Assembly (NCBI GenBank): GCA_964406465.1
Contig: CAYORT010000014.1
Span: forward strand, 14,031 to 78,030
DNA from: JAHEZL01 sp964406465
GTDB lineage: Bacteria > Bacteroidota > Bacteroidia > Flavobacteriales_C > GCA-002722245
Direction: 5' to 3'
DNA: 64,000 nucleotides
The notes below the pieces were generated by a model, which worked only from the letters and a program-made list of their open reading frames with translations, was not told the DNA's origin and ran no database searches. Shown here piece after piece: positions 50,737 to 58,646 of the stretch (positions are counted from its first letter, which is position 1; the number at the start of each line of letters is the position of its first letter). The position numbers were made by a program, and so were the translations under genes.

Positions 50737-51894
50737 TTATTTTACAACTTCAGCCAATTTGGTCAATAAATTTTCGCCTCTTAAATTCATCGCAATGATT
50801 TTTCCGTCTCTGTCCAATAGGTAGGTGCGCGGAATACTATTTACCATGTAAATTCTAGAAGCTTCAGCATCTCCCGATTCAATTACATGTTGCCAGTTCA
50901 TGCCTTGCGCCACTATAAATCTTTTCCAAGCATCAACGTCTCTATCGCTCGAAATACTAAAGATTTCAAATCCTTTAGCATGGTATTTCTCGTAAGCTTG
51001 CTTAAGGTAAGGAATTTCACCACGGCATGGTCCGCACCATGTAGCCCAAAAATCGATAAGCACCACTTTACCACGTAAACTGTCGAGATTTAAAATTTTC
51101 CCTTGTGGATTCACCAGGGCGATGTTTGGCGCAATACCCCCAACATTGATGGCATAAAATGAACTTATTCTGTCGTTGTAGTCTTTCCAGTAAGGGTGCT
51201 GAGGGTAGTTTTTGCCCACTTCCTTCACCATTTGTAAAACAACATCTTTGTTTTTTAAATCTTGATCTACATTGTTTGCAACCACCACGCTCGCCAAATT
51301 GTCTTTTTGTTCTACAAGAAACTGAAGTGAGTAGCGCTCCATATCTTTTGCAATTGCTTTGTAGCGTGCATCAAGTGCATCGAAAACAAGGTGTGCTTTG
51401 TTTTCGCTTTTTGCTGCTTGATATACATATCGAATAGAATCGGTAACCGATTTGAAGGCAATTTCCTTCATTAAATACTTTTGATAAGCCTCTACCTTAG
51501 GATTTCCAGTAATGGTGAATGTAGAAAGTTTGTCGTTGGCGTCACCGCTAAAAACCAATTTGTCACCAGGGTGAACTAGAATTTGCACCCAGTGCCCTTT
51601 GTTTTGCAGTGCCAATCGGTAGAACCATGCCGTGTCAGAATAGTTTTTGAAATTGAACTTACCTTCTTTATCTAACTTGATGGTGTCTAAAACAAGGGTT
51701 CCTTTATCGGTAATCTTTTGAATAATCAAGGCATCTTCACCAGCATTGCTAATTTTTCCGCTGATGTTTTGGTTGATTTTTTCGTCTTTTGTGTTTTTTG
51801 CTGGTGATAGTCCGCAGCTAAAAATGGCTGCCAGCAAGGCTATAATGGCCATTTTGTTAAAACACAGTACTCTATTTAATTTTCTGTTACTCAT
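50737..51894 (-). CDS. TlpA-type thiol-disulfide lipoprotein with DUF4369 domain
   Basis: Encodes 385 residues. The signal ends in a lipobox AAIFSC, so it is a lipoprotein. Residues about 40-135 match DUF4369 (ISGKISNAGEDALIIQKI, WVQILVHPGDKLVFSGDA). Residues about 245-385 are a thioredoxin/AhpC-TSA fold with the active site DFWATWCGPCRGEIPYLKQAY and a cis-proline region SIPRTYLLDRDGKIIAMNL. It probably reduces periplasmic disulfides, possibly for cytochrome c maturation. Six bases upstream of the M1 peptidase gene, so co-transcribed. Confidence 0.92.
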   Translation of the reverse strand: MSNRKLNRVLCFNKMAIIALLAAIFSCGLSPAKNTKDEKINQNISGKISNAGEDALIIQKITDKGTLVLDTIKLDKEGKFNFKNYSDTAWFYRLALQNKGHWVQILVHPGDKLVFSGDANDKLSTFTITGNPKVEAYQKYLMKEIAFKSVTDSIRYVYQAAKSENKAHLVFDALDARYKAIAKDMERYSLQFLVEQKDNLASVVVANNVDQDLKNKDVVLQMVKEVGKNYPQHPYWKDYNDRISSFYAINVGGIAPNIALVNPQGKILNLDSLRGKVVLIDFWATWCGPCRGEIPYLKQAYEKYHAKGFEIFSISSDRDVDAWKRFIVAQGMNWQHVIESGDAEASRIYMVNSIPRTYLLDRDGKIIAMNLRGENLLTKLAEVVK

Positions 51895-51916
51895 ATCATT
51901 TCCGTAAAAAGGAATA

Positions 51917-51924
51917 CAAAAATA
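51917..51924 (-). promoter_or_regulatory. Bacteroidota -7 element before the TlpA-type gene
   Basis: On the minus strand TATTTTTG matches TAnnTTTG, 22 bases before the start codon. It would drive the TlpA-M1-lpxH operon. Confidence 0.45.
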
Positions 51925-51982
51925 TCAACATATCTGGGTACTGAAAGGAAAAGTAGGGAATTATTTTTAGTACCTTAGACCT

Positions 51983-53050
51983 ATGCTATTCCTTAAATTG
52001 ATTTTACTCCCATTTTCTTACGCCTACGGGATGGTTGTTTGGCTAAGAAATAAACTCTTCGATTGGAAGGTTTTTAAATCAGTCGAGTTCTCTGTACCTG
52101 TTATCTCCGTAGGGAATATCACTGTTGGGGGCACGGGTAAGTCGCCACATATTCAATATTTAATATCCCTGCTTAAGGATAAATATTCGGTGGCCACTCT
52201 TAGTAGAGGTTATAAAAGAAAGACCAAAGGTTTTTTGTTGCTTGATACCGATACCCCAGCTCAAAATTCGGGTGACGAGCCCAAACAGTTCAAGTTTAAC
52301 TTTCCCGATGTAATGGTTTCGGTAGGTGAAAAAAGAGTACATGCCATTAAAAAGTTGCTGTCGTTATCTAATCCGCCAAACCTGATTTTACTCGACGACG
52401 CATATCAGCACAGATGGGTGAAGCCGGGATTAAACATTTTGCTGATCGATTACAGCCATTTTCAAGAGAAAGATTATATGCTGCCAAGTGGTACTTTACG
52501 CGAGTTTGCTAGCGGACAAGCTAGAGCTGATATCATTATTATGAGTAAGTCTCCTAAAGGATTATCTCCAATGGAGAAAACACGCTTTGTAGAAATTGTT
52601 TCCCCATTACCGCATCAAAAAATGTTTTTTTCCTATATTGAGTATTCTGGCTTAGTACCCTTAACTCCATCGGCCGAGGTGCTGCTGCAAAATAATATTG
52701 AAGCCAAATTACTCGATTACAAAATTTTGCTATTTACAGGCATCGCCAATGCAGAGCCACTTAAAAACTATCTCTACAATTCTTCTAGAGAAGTGGTGGA
52801 GATTAAATTTCCCGATCATCACGATTTTACAGAAAACGATAAAAACAAGATTGTATCGGCATTTGGCGATATGTTGTCGAGCAAAAAAATAATGATTACT
52901 ACAGAAAAAGATGCAATGCGTATTAAGGACAGCACTTCTTTTGCTTTTCCCGAGCACATTCCCTTGTTTTATATTCCAATTCAAATAAAATTCCACGACG
53001 AAAAACAATCCTTCGATGAAACCATCTTCCAATATCTTGCAAAGAGTTAA
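51983..53050 (+). CDS. lpxK: Tetraacyldisaccharide 4'-kinase
   Basis: Encodes 355 residues. LpxK adds the 4'-phosphate in lipid A synthesis at the inner membrane. N-terminal hydrophobic helix (about 1-22) for membrane association, then the P-loop SVPVISVGNITVGGTGKSPHIQYLI, SRGYKRKTKGF, DEPKQFKFNFPDVMVSVGEKR and DDAYQHRWVKPGLNILLIDY, the last containing the catalytic Asp region. C-terminal FPDHHDFTENDK and TTEKDAMRI are the family tail. The 3' end overlaps the nucleoside phosphorylase gene by 35 bases. Confidence 0.95.
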   Translation: MLFLKLILLPFSYAYGMVVWLRNKLFDWKVFKSVEFSVPVISVGNITVGGTGKSPHIQYLISLLKDKYSVATLSRGYKRKTKGFLLLDTDTPAQNSGDEPKQFKFNFPDVMVSVGEKRVHAIKKLLSLSNPPNLILLDDAYQHRWVKPGLNILLIDYSHFQEKDYMLPSGTLREFASGQARADIIIMSKSPKGLSPMEKTRFVEIVSPLPHQKMFFSYIEYSGLVPLTPSAEVLLQNNIEAKLLDYKILLFTGIANAEPLKNYLYNSSREVVEIKFPDHHDFTENDKNKIVSAFGDMLSSKKIMITTEKDAMRIKDSTSFAFPEHIPLFYIPIQIKFHDEKQSFDETIFQYLAKS

Positions 53051-53843
53051 GAATACAGCCGAGTTTATCCAATCGAAAATTAAGGATAAGCCCGAATACG
53101 GAATTATTTTAGGCACCGGACTAGGTGGGTTGGTGAATGAAATTGAAGTGAGTGCCAGTATATCTTACGACGATATTCCTGACTTTCCGGTTTCTACCGT
53201 AGAAAGTCACTCGGGTAAACTAATCTTTGGCAAGCTCAGCGGCAAAAATATAGTGGCCATGCAAGGTCGCTTTCACTTTTATGAAGGCTATTCCATGGAA
53301 GATATCGTGCTTCCTGTGAGGGTGATGAAGATGTTGGGCATTAAAAAGCTCTTTGTTTCTAATGCCTGCGGAGGTATTAATCCTGCTTTCAATAAAGGTG
53401 ATTTGTGTATTATCAACGATCATATAAATCTTTTTCCAGGTAATCCCTTAATCGGTAAAAATATTCCTGAGTTTGGCCCCCGTTTCCCAGATATGAGCGC
53501 GCCTTACGATAAAAAGATGATTGCTTTGGCAAACAACATTTGCTTAAAGGAAGGTATTGTGGCACGAAATGGAGTGTATGTTGGGGTTACCGGACCAATG
53601 CTTGAAACCCCCGCAGAATATAAGTACTTAAGAATTATTGGTGCCGATATCGTTGGAATGTCAACTATTCCCGAAATTATTGCAGCGCGACAACTTTCTT
53701 TACCATGTTTTGCCTGCTCTATCGTAACCGATATTTGTTACGGTGAAATTGTGCCTGTGACCCTAGATGAAATTATTGCCATAGCCAATAAAGCCGAACC
53801 TAAATTAACCACATTGTTTAAAAGTTTAATTGCTCAACTATGA
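53016..53843 (+). CDS. Purine nucleoside phosphorylase
   Basis: Encodes 275 residues, trimeric-type PNP. It phosphorolyses inosine and guanosine to the base and ribose 1-phosphate. Motifs: GIILGTGLGGLVNEIE (phosphate loop), VESHSGKLIFGKLSGKNIVAMQGRFHFYEGYSMEDIVLPVRVM, NACGGINPAFNKGDLCIINDHINL, and VTGPMLETPAEYKYLRIIGADIVGMSTIPEIIAAR. The 35-base overlap with lpxK comes from this ATG; no later in-frame ATG lies before the conserved start of the domain. It overlaps the next gene by 4 bases. Confidence 0.94.
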   Translation: MKPSSNILQRVKNTAEFIQSKIKDKPEYGIILGTGLGGLVNEIEVSASISYDDIPDFPVSTVESHSGKLIFGKLSGKNIVAMQGRFHFYEGYSMEDIVLPVRVMKMLGIKKLFVSNACGGINPAFNKGDLCIINDHINLFPGNPLIGKNIPEFGPRFPDMSAPYDKKMIALANNICLKEGIVARNGVYVGVTGPMLETPAEYKYLRIIGADIVGMSTIPEIIAARQLSLPCFACSIVTDICYGEIVPVTLDEIIAIANKAEPKLTTLFKSLIAQL

Positions 53844-54628
53844 GTTTAAAACTGCAAGAAATTATTCAGTTTCTAGAGGAGTTAGCGCCTCTAAATTATC
53901 AGGAGTCGTACGACAATTGCGGCTTATTGATAGGCGATAAAAATGCTAATGTTTCGGGCGCAATTATCAGCCTGGATTGCACTGAAGAAGTGATAGATGA
54001 GGCTGTGGCTGCCGGAGTAAATCTTGTTATTGCGCATCATCCTTTGATTTTTAGCGGACTAAAGAAAATCACAGGCGATACTTACATCGAGCGAACCGTG
54101 GCCAAAGCCATTCAAAACAATGTAGCGGTGTATGCCATTCATACCAATCTCGATAATGTTAAGCATGGTGTAAATGCCAAAATTTGTGAGCTTTTAGGAA
54201 TTTCGAATGTTGAGGTTTTGGCTCCCAAACGCGCTCTTACCGATGTTGGGTCGGGTATGGTAGGAGAACTCGAGCAAGCTATGAATACCCTTGATTTCCT
54301 AGCAAAGGTTAAAAGTACCTTTGGCGCAGGTTCGTTAAGATATACGCAGCTGCTTAAAGATAAAGTGAAGCGCATCGCTGTTTGTGGCGGTTCGGGCAGC
54401 TTTTTGCTGGCCGATGCAATAGCAGCTAAGGCAGATGTTTTTATAAGTTCCGACTTTAAATATCATCAGTTCTTTGATGCTGAAAATCAAATTGTTATTG
54501 CTGATATCGGACATTATGAAGCGGAAAAATTCACCAAAGAGTTAATTTATGATTTTCTTAGGGAAAAATTTCCTACTTTTGTCGTCCGTTTATCTAATAT
54601 AAAAACGAATCCGGTAAACTATTTATAG
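53840..54628 (+). CDS. NIF3-family dinuclear metal protein
   Basis: Encodes 262 residues, the short NIF3 form without the PII-like insert of YqfO. Metal-binding patterns include YDNCGLLIGDK, LVIAHHPLIFSGLKKI and IADIGHYEAEKFTKEL. Annotated elsewhere as GTP cyclohydrolase-like, but activity is not established; links to iron and nucleotide metabolism are proposed. It overlaps the phosphorylase gene by 4 bases and lies 4 bases before the zinc-ribbon gene, the usual Bacteroidota partner. Confidence 0.92.
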   Translation: MSLKLQEIIQFLEELAPLNYQESYDNCGLLIGDKNANVSGAIISLDCTEEVIDEAVAAGVNLVIAHHPLIFSGLKKITGDTYIERTVAKAIQNNVAVYAIHTNLDNVKHGVNAKICELLGISNVEVLAPKRALTDVGSGMVGELEQAMNTLDFLAKVKSTFGAGSLRYTQLLKDKVKRIAVCGGSGSFLLADAIAAKADVFISSDFKYHQFFDAENQIVIADIGHYEAEKFTKELIYDFLREKFPTFVVRLSNIKTNPVNYL

Positions 54629-54632
54629 CAAT

Positions 54633-55424
54633 ATGGCAAAAGCAACAACATCTAAAGACATTGCAGTAGAAGAGAAATTATTGGCTCTTTACAACTTGCA
54701 ACAAATTGATTCTAAGATAGATAAAATTAAAATTGTAAGAGGTGAGCTTCCTTTGGAAGTAAGCGATTTAGAAGATGAATTGGTTGGTTTAGAAACCCGT
54801 GTAAACAATTTGTCGGAAGAAGCTAAGAACATGGACAAAGAGATTGCTGCTAAGAAAAATACAATGAAAGAAGCAGAAGCTTTAATCAAAAAGTATGAAG
54901 CTCAACAAGCTAAAGTAAGAAACAACAGAGAGTTCGATTCATTAACTAAAGAGATTGAGTTTCAAAACTTAGAAATCGAATTGGCTAAGAAAAGAATTAA
55001 AGAATACAGTGCTACCATTGATGCGAAGAAAGAAGTTGTAGCTGAAGCCAAAAAGTTGTTGGCGATGAGAAAAGAGGATTTGGTAAACAAAAAGAAAGAA
55101 TTAGACGAAATCGTTGAGGAGACTCAAAAAGAGGAGGAAGATTTGTTGAAAAAGTCTAAAAAAGCTGAATCTCAAATTGAAGAAAGATTAATTATTGCTT
55201 ATAAAAGAGTAAGATCTAACGCTCACAATGGTTTGGCTGTAGTGCCAGTGCAAAGAGATGCTTGCGGAGGTTGCTTCAACAAAATCCCACCACAACGTCA
55301 ATTAGACATCCGTTTGAGAAAGAAAATTATCGTTTGCGAACACTGCGGAAGAATCTTGGTTGATGCTGAATTAGCAGGTATCAAAGAAGAGAAAGTAGCA
55401 CCAGTAGCTCAAGACTTGGATTAA
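54633..55424 (+). CDS. Zinc-ribbon, coiled-coil protein (CdsZ-type)
   Basis: Encodes 263 residues. Residues about 15-185 form a long two-stranded coiled coil rich in Lys and Glu. Residues about 205-245 are a C4 zinc ribbon: ACGGCFNKIPPQRQLDI then IIVCEHCGRILVDAEL, two CxxC pairs. The family is thought to act in translation or ribosome-related stress but is not well defined. Following the NIF3 gene is a conserved arrangement. The product is expected to be cytosolic. Confidence 0.92.
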   Translation: MAKATTSKDIAVEEKLLALYNLQQIDSKIDKIKIVRGELPLEVSDLEDELVGLETRVNNLSEEAKNMDKEIAAKKNTMKEAEALIKKYEAQQAKVRNNREFDSLTKEIEFQNLEIELAKKRIKEYSATIDAKKEVVAEAKKLLAMRKEDLVNKKKELDEIVEETQKEEEDLLKKSKKAESQIEERLIIAYKRVRSNAHNGLAVVPVQRDACGGCFNKIPPQRQLDIRLRKKIIVCEHCGRILVDAELAGIKEEKVAPVAQDLD

Positions 55425-55444
55425 TAAATTAAATGTTGATCGAG

Positions 55445-55479
55445 AAGCCTTTTCGCTTAATTGCGGAAAGGCTTTTTTG
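55445..55479 (+). terminator. Intrinsic terminator after the zinc-ribbon gene
   Basis: AAGCCTTTTCGC pairs with GCGGAAAGGCTT (one wobble) around a 6-base loop and runs into a T-tract, 20 bases after the stop. Confidence 0.9.
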
Positions 55480-55492
55480 TTTTAAGGTATGT

Positions 55493-56386
55493 TTATTCAA
55501 CAACAAACTTACTTGTAGCCACACCCTCATCTGAACTAATACTGATAATGTAAAGTCCGCTATTCATTTTTGAAACATCGATTGATTCTAATGGTGAATT
55601 TTGATTAGCAATGTGTTTTTCTATGATTTTGCCATTGATATCACTAATGGTTATGATTGAATTTGATAAGCTAATGTAATTGATCATTAAATTGTCTGAT
55701 GAAGGTGATGGGTGCACATTTATGAAGAAACTTTCTGCTTCATTTTCTTCTACTCCTTCGCAAATATATGTGTTGGTACCAATTGTAATTTCATCAATTT
55801 GAATTACTCCGGAAAAATCCACGTCTGCGCTACCATCCTTTGCTTCAAATACGATCATTCCAATATTGGTCAAATCTATATTGGCCGAATTTTGAACAGC
55901 CGACGTGGCAGAAAAGTCAGGTACATCAAAATTTTGATAGTTAGTAGTTAAGTTCATTTTTAAAATTGTTGAACTGCATTTTGATAAATCGTAAGAGGGA
56001 GTGTTTCCTTCTTGGATATAAACTTGCACTGTAGTGTTAGAAGAAGCTCTTGCTTTAATGCGGAATTTTATGTGACAATGGCCAGAAATATCAACTCCAC
56101 CCAAGCCCATTTCATTGCCACAAATTGAAACAAGGGAATTTGTTAAAGCATAGTAGTATGGAGTTGATTGAGTGCTAACAATAGAAGTTAGATCGAGTGA
56201 GCCATTCGCAATATTAAAAGTATCAGATATAAAATCATCTCCAGTAAACCCTTGCACTGGACCTACCGGTGTCCAAGCTACCTGACAAGGTGTTTGCGTG
56301 AAATCGTCATGAATTGAATTTGGATTTTGCGCAAAAAGTAAAGAAGATGAAATACTAAAAAACAAATAGAGCAGATTTTTTTTCAT
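55493..56386 (-). CDS. Secreted T9SS type A cargo protein, carbohydrate-binding-like
   Basis: Encodes 297 residues. Signal peptide about 1-19 (LLFAQNPN). Residues about 28-205 form a beta-sandwich domain that resembles carbohydrate-binding or galactose-binding modules (CQVAWTPVGPVQGFTGDD, HIKFRIKARASSNTTVQVYIQEG, GVIQIDEITIG), without enzyme motifs. Residues about 220-297 are a type A T9SS sorting domain (FINVHPSPSSDNLMI, ISDINGKIIEKH, LYIISISSDEGVATSKFVVE). Exported across the outer membrane and surface-attached; ligand unknown. Confidence 0.85.
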   Translation of the reverse strand: MKKNLLYLFFSISSSLLFAQNPNSIHDDFTQTPCQVAWTPVGPVQGFTGDDFISDTFNIANGSLDLTSIVSTQSTPYYYALTNSLVSICGNEMGLGGVDISGHCHIKFRIKARASSNTTVQVYIQEGNTPSYDLSKCSSTILKMNLTTNYQNFDVPDFSATSAVQNSANIDLTNIGMIVFEAKDGSADVDFSGVIQIDEITIGTNTYICEGVEENEAESFFINVHPSPSSDNLMINYISLSNSIITISDINGKIIEKHIANQNSPLESIDVSKMNSGLYIISISSDEGVATSKFVVE

Positions 56387-56430
56387 AATATTTAGTTTGG
56401 CTACCTCAAGTTAATTCTTTTTTATCGAAC

Positions 56431-56467
56431 AAAAAAAATCCCTTCCAGCTTTCGTTGGAAGGGATTT
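56431..56467 (-). terminator. Intrinsic terminator of the YceI gene
   Basis: AAATCCCTTCCA (56436-56447) pairs perfectly with TGGAAGGGATTT (56456-56467). A long T-run follows on the minus strand. Confidence 0.9.
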
Positions 56468-56486
56468 GTAGGAATAAGATTCTTAC

Positions 56487-57140
56487 TTATTTTTTAGCAG
56501 CATTTAAAGATACTTCCAATTCAATCATGTCGCTAACAATGTCATTTGGTTTAATGCCTGCAATTGATTTCCCTAAGAATTCAATTCCCCATTTACTTCT
56601 GTCGATTGAGAATTTAGCATTGGCAACCACCATGTCGGCGCTTTTTACAATAGTTTTATAAGGGAAGGTAATTGAATTAACTTTTCCTTTTAAAGTTAAA
56701 TTTCCTGTTAGGGTGCTGTCGGTAGCACTTGTTACAACAAATTCTGCTGTTGGATATGTTTCTGTTTCGAAAAAGTCTTTGCTCGACAAGTGATTCACCA
56801 AGTCCTTGTTTTTCTTAGCATCTTTTAAATCCAAATCAGCAATGGTTTTCATATCGATGGTAAATGCACCTTGTGAAATTTTACCGTCAGTTAATCCTAA
56901 CCATCCTTTAGATATTTTGATTAAACCGTTGTGCGATGAAACAGGCTTAGAGCATTTCCACAACACTGAACTTACATCGGTTTGGGCGATCAATGTATCT
57001 ACTTTTGCTACCTCAGTGCTAACGCTGTCTTTTTTTACCTCTTGTGCCGGGGCAGTTACTGCTTCAGGTGCTTGCTCTCCGCCGCAAGATGCTAATGTTA
57101 CTGCCGATGCTAATGCTAATAAACGAAATGTTGTTTTCAT
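56487..57140 (-). CDS. YceI-family lipoprotein
   Basis: Encodes 217 residues from ATG 57140 (MKTTFRLLALASAVTLASC, lipobox LASC). An upstream ATG at 57161 would give seven extra residues, but a TAnnTTTG element at 57159-57166 would then lie over it, so the later start is preferred. After a Pro/Ala/Val linker, residues about 55-217 form the YceI lipocalin-like fold (SHNGLIKISKGWLGLTDGKISQGAFTIDMKTI, STLTGNLTLKGKVNSITFPYK). YceI proteins bind isoprenoid or lipid ligands in a beta-barrel. Located in the envelope. Confidence 0.92.
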   Translation of the reverse strand: MKTTFRLLALASAVTLASCGGEQAPEAVTAPAQEVKKDSVSTEVAKVDTLIAQTDVSSVLWKCSKPVSSHNGLIKISKGWLGLTDGKISQGAFTIDMKTIADLDLKDAKKNKDLVNHLSSKDFFETETYPTAEFVVTSATDSTLTGNLTLKGKVNSITFPYKTIVKSADMVVANAKFSIDRSKWGIEFLGKSIAGIKPNDIVSDMIELEVSLNAAKK

Positions 57141-57158
57141 GATTTTGGATTTAGATTT

Positions 57159-57166
57159 CAAATATA
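57159..57166 (-). promoter_or_regulatory. Bacteroidota -7 element before the YceI gene
   Basis: On the minus strand TATATTTG matches TAnnTTTG and ends 18 bases before the preferred YceI start at 57140. It lies 8 bases after the purB stop. Confidence 0.55.
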
Positions 57167-57173
57167 TTTAAAA

Positions 57174-58538
57174 TTAATTATTTAAAGCGGTGGCGTTATA
57201 ACCAACGTAGTTGTGCGGACTAATGCCTTTCAATTCTGTTTTAAGTGCGTCGGAAACTTGAAGAGTGTCTATGAAGTCGGCTAATGATGTTTGTGTGATT
57301 TTAGCATTAGTTCTTGTTAAGCCTTTTAATGCTTCGTAAGGTTTTGGATATCCTTCTCTTCTTAAAATGGTTTGGATTGCTTCTGCGCAAACCGCCCAAT
57401 TTTCTTCTAAGTCGTGGTGAATCTTTTGCTCGTTGATGATTAGTTTGTTTAATCCTTTCAATGTAGATGCCAAGCCAATTAAGGTATGAGCAATTGGAAC
57501 ACCAATGTTTCTTAGCACAGTACTATCTGTTAAATCTCTTTGTAAACGAGAAATAGGGAGTTTACCTGCCATGAATTCAAAGTTGCTGTTGGCAATACCA
57601 AGATTTCCTTCTGAGTTTTCAAAATCGATTGGATTTACTTTGTGTGGCATTGCCGATGAGCCAACTTCGCCTTCTTTTAATTGTTGCTTGAAGTAATCAA
57701 CTGAAATATAAGACCACATATCGCGGTCTAAATCGATTAAAATATTATTAATTCTCTTCAATGCATCGAAAAGCGAAGCGATATTGTCGTAGTGTTCTAT
57801 TTGGGTGGTGGTTTGAGAGCGGTTTAATTTCAATTGATTGTTCACGAAATTATTGGCGAAGTCAATCCAATTGATCTCTGGAAAAGCAATTTTGTGTGCA
57901 TTGAAATTACCGGTAGCTCCTCCAAATTTGGCACTAAATGGTACTTGCTGCAATTGTTTAAATTGAGCTTCTATTCTCTCTGCAAAAACATAAATTTCTT
58001 TACCCATTAAGGTTGGAGAAGCAGGTTGCCCATGGGTTCTTGCCAATAATGTAATGTTTTTCCATTCTTGCGCTTGAACTTTTAGCTTGGTGATTACTTC
58101 TTCAAGCAGTGGATAATATACTTGCTCTAAAGCTTCTTTCAATGACAGAGGAATAGAAGTATTGTTGATGTCTTGAGAGGTGAGTCCGAAATGTATAAAC
58201 TCTTTATATTCCTCCAACTTTAGAAGATCGAATTTCTCCTTAATGAAATACTCTACCGCTTTAACATCGTGATTGGTCACTTTCTCAATATCTTTTATTT
58301 TTTGAGCATCAGCTTCCGAGAAAGAAGTATAAATTTTTCTAAGCTCGGGAAAAATAGAGCTTGAAACCGATTTCAATTGCGGAAGAGGTATTTCGCATAA
58401 CGCGATAAAATATTCTACTTCTACTAAAACACGGTAACGAATAAGGGCGAATTCTGAAAAATAGTTTGCCAAGTCTTTCGTTACTCTTCTGTATCTCCCG
58501 TCAACAGGGGAAATAGCAGTTAGTTGAGATAATTCCAT
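57174..58538 (-). CDS. purB: Adenylosuccinate lyase
   Basis: Encodes 454 residues. PurB releases fumarate from SAICAR and adenylosuccinate in purine synthesis. Fumarase/aspartase superfamily signature: VGSSAMPHKVNPIDFENSEGNL with the catalytic Ser loop. Also HFGLTSQDINNTSIPL and LLARTHGQPASPTLMGKE (catalytic His). The N-terminus SPVDGRYRRVTKDLANYFSE is the E. coli-like long form. A single gene whose tail is next to the YceI promoter element. Confidence 0.96.
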   Translation of the reverse strand: MELSQLTAISPVDGRYRRVTKDLANYFSEFALIRYRVLVEVEYFIALCEIPLPQLKSVSSSIFPELRKIYTSFSEADAQKIKDIEKVTNHDVKAVEYFIKEKFDLLKLEEYKEFIHFGLTSQDINNTSIPLSLKEALEQVYYPLLEEVITKLKVQAQEWKNITLLARTHGQPASPTLMGKEIYVFAERIEAQFKQLQQVPFSAKFGGATGNFNAHKIAFPEINWIDFANNFVNNQLKLNRSQTTTQIEHYDNIASLFDALKRINNILIDLDRDMWSYISVDYFKQQLKEGEVGSSAMPHKVNPIDFENSEGNLGIANSNFEFMAGKLPISRLQRDLTDSTVLRNIGVPIAHTLIGLASTLKGLNKLIINEQKIHHDLEENWAVCAEAIQTILRREGYPKPYEALKGLTRTNAKITQTSLADFIDTLQVSDALKTELKGISPHNYVGYNATALNN

Positions 58539-58646
58539 GAGCTAAAAAAATTAGGGCGTAAATGTAGTTAAAATTGTTTGAACATAATCTACAAGCCTGC
58601 GTATAGTATTAAATGCCATAATTAGTTTGTACACTTGTAAGTATAG

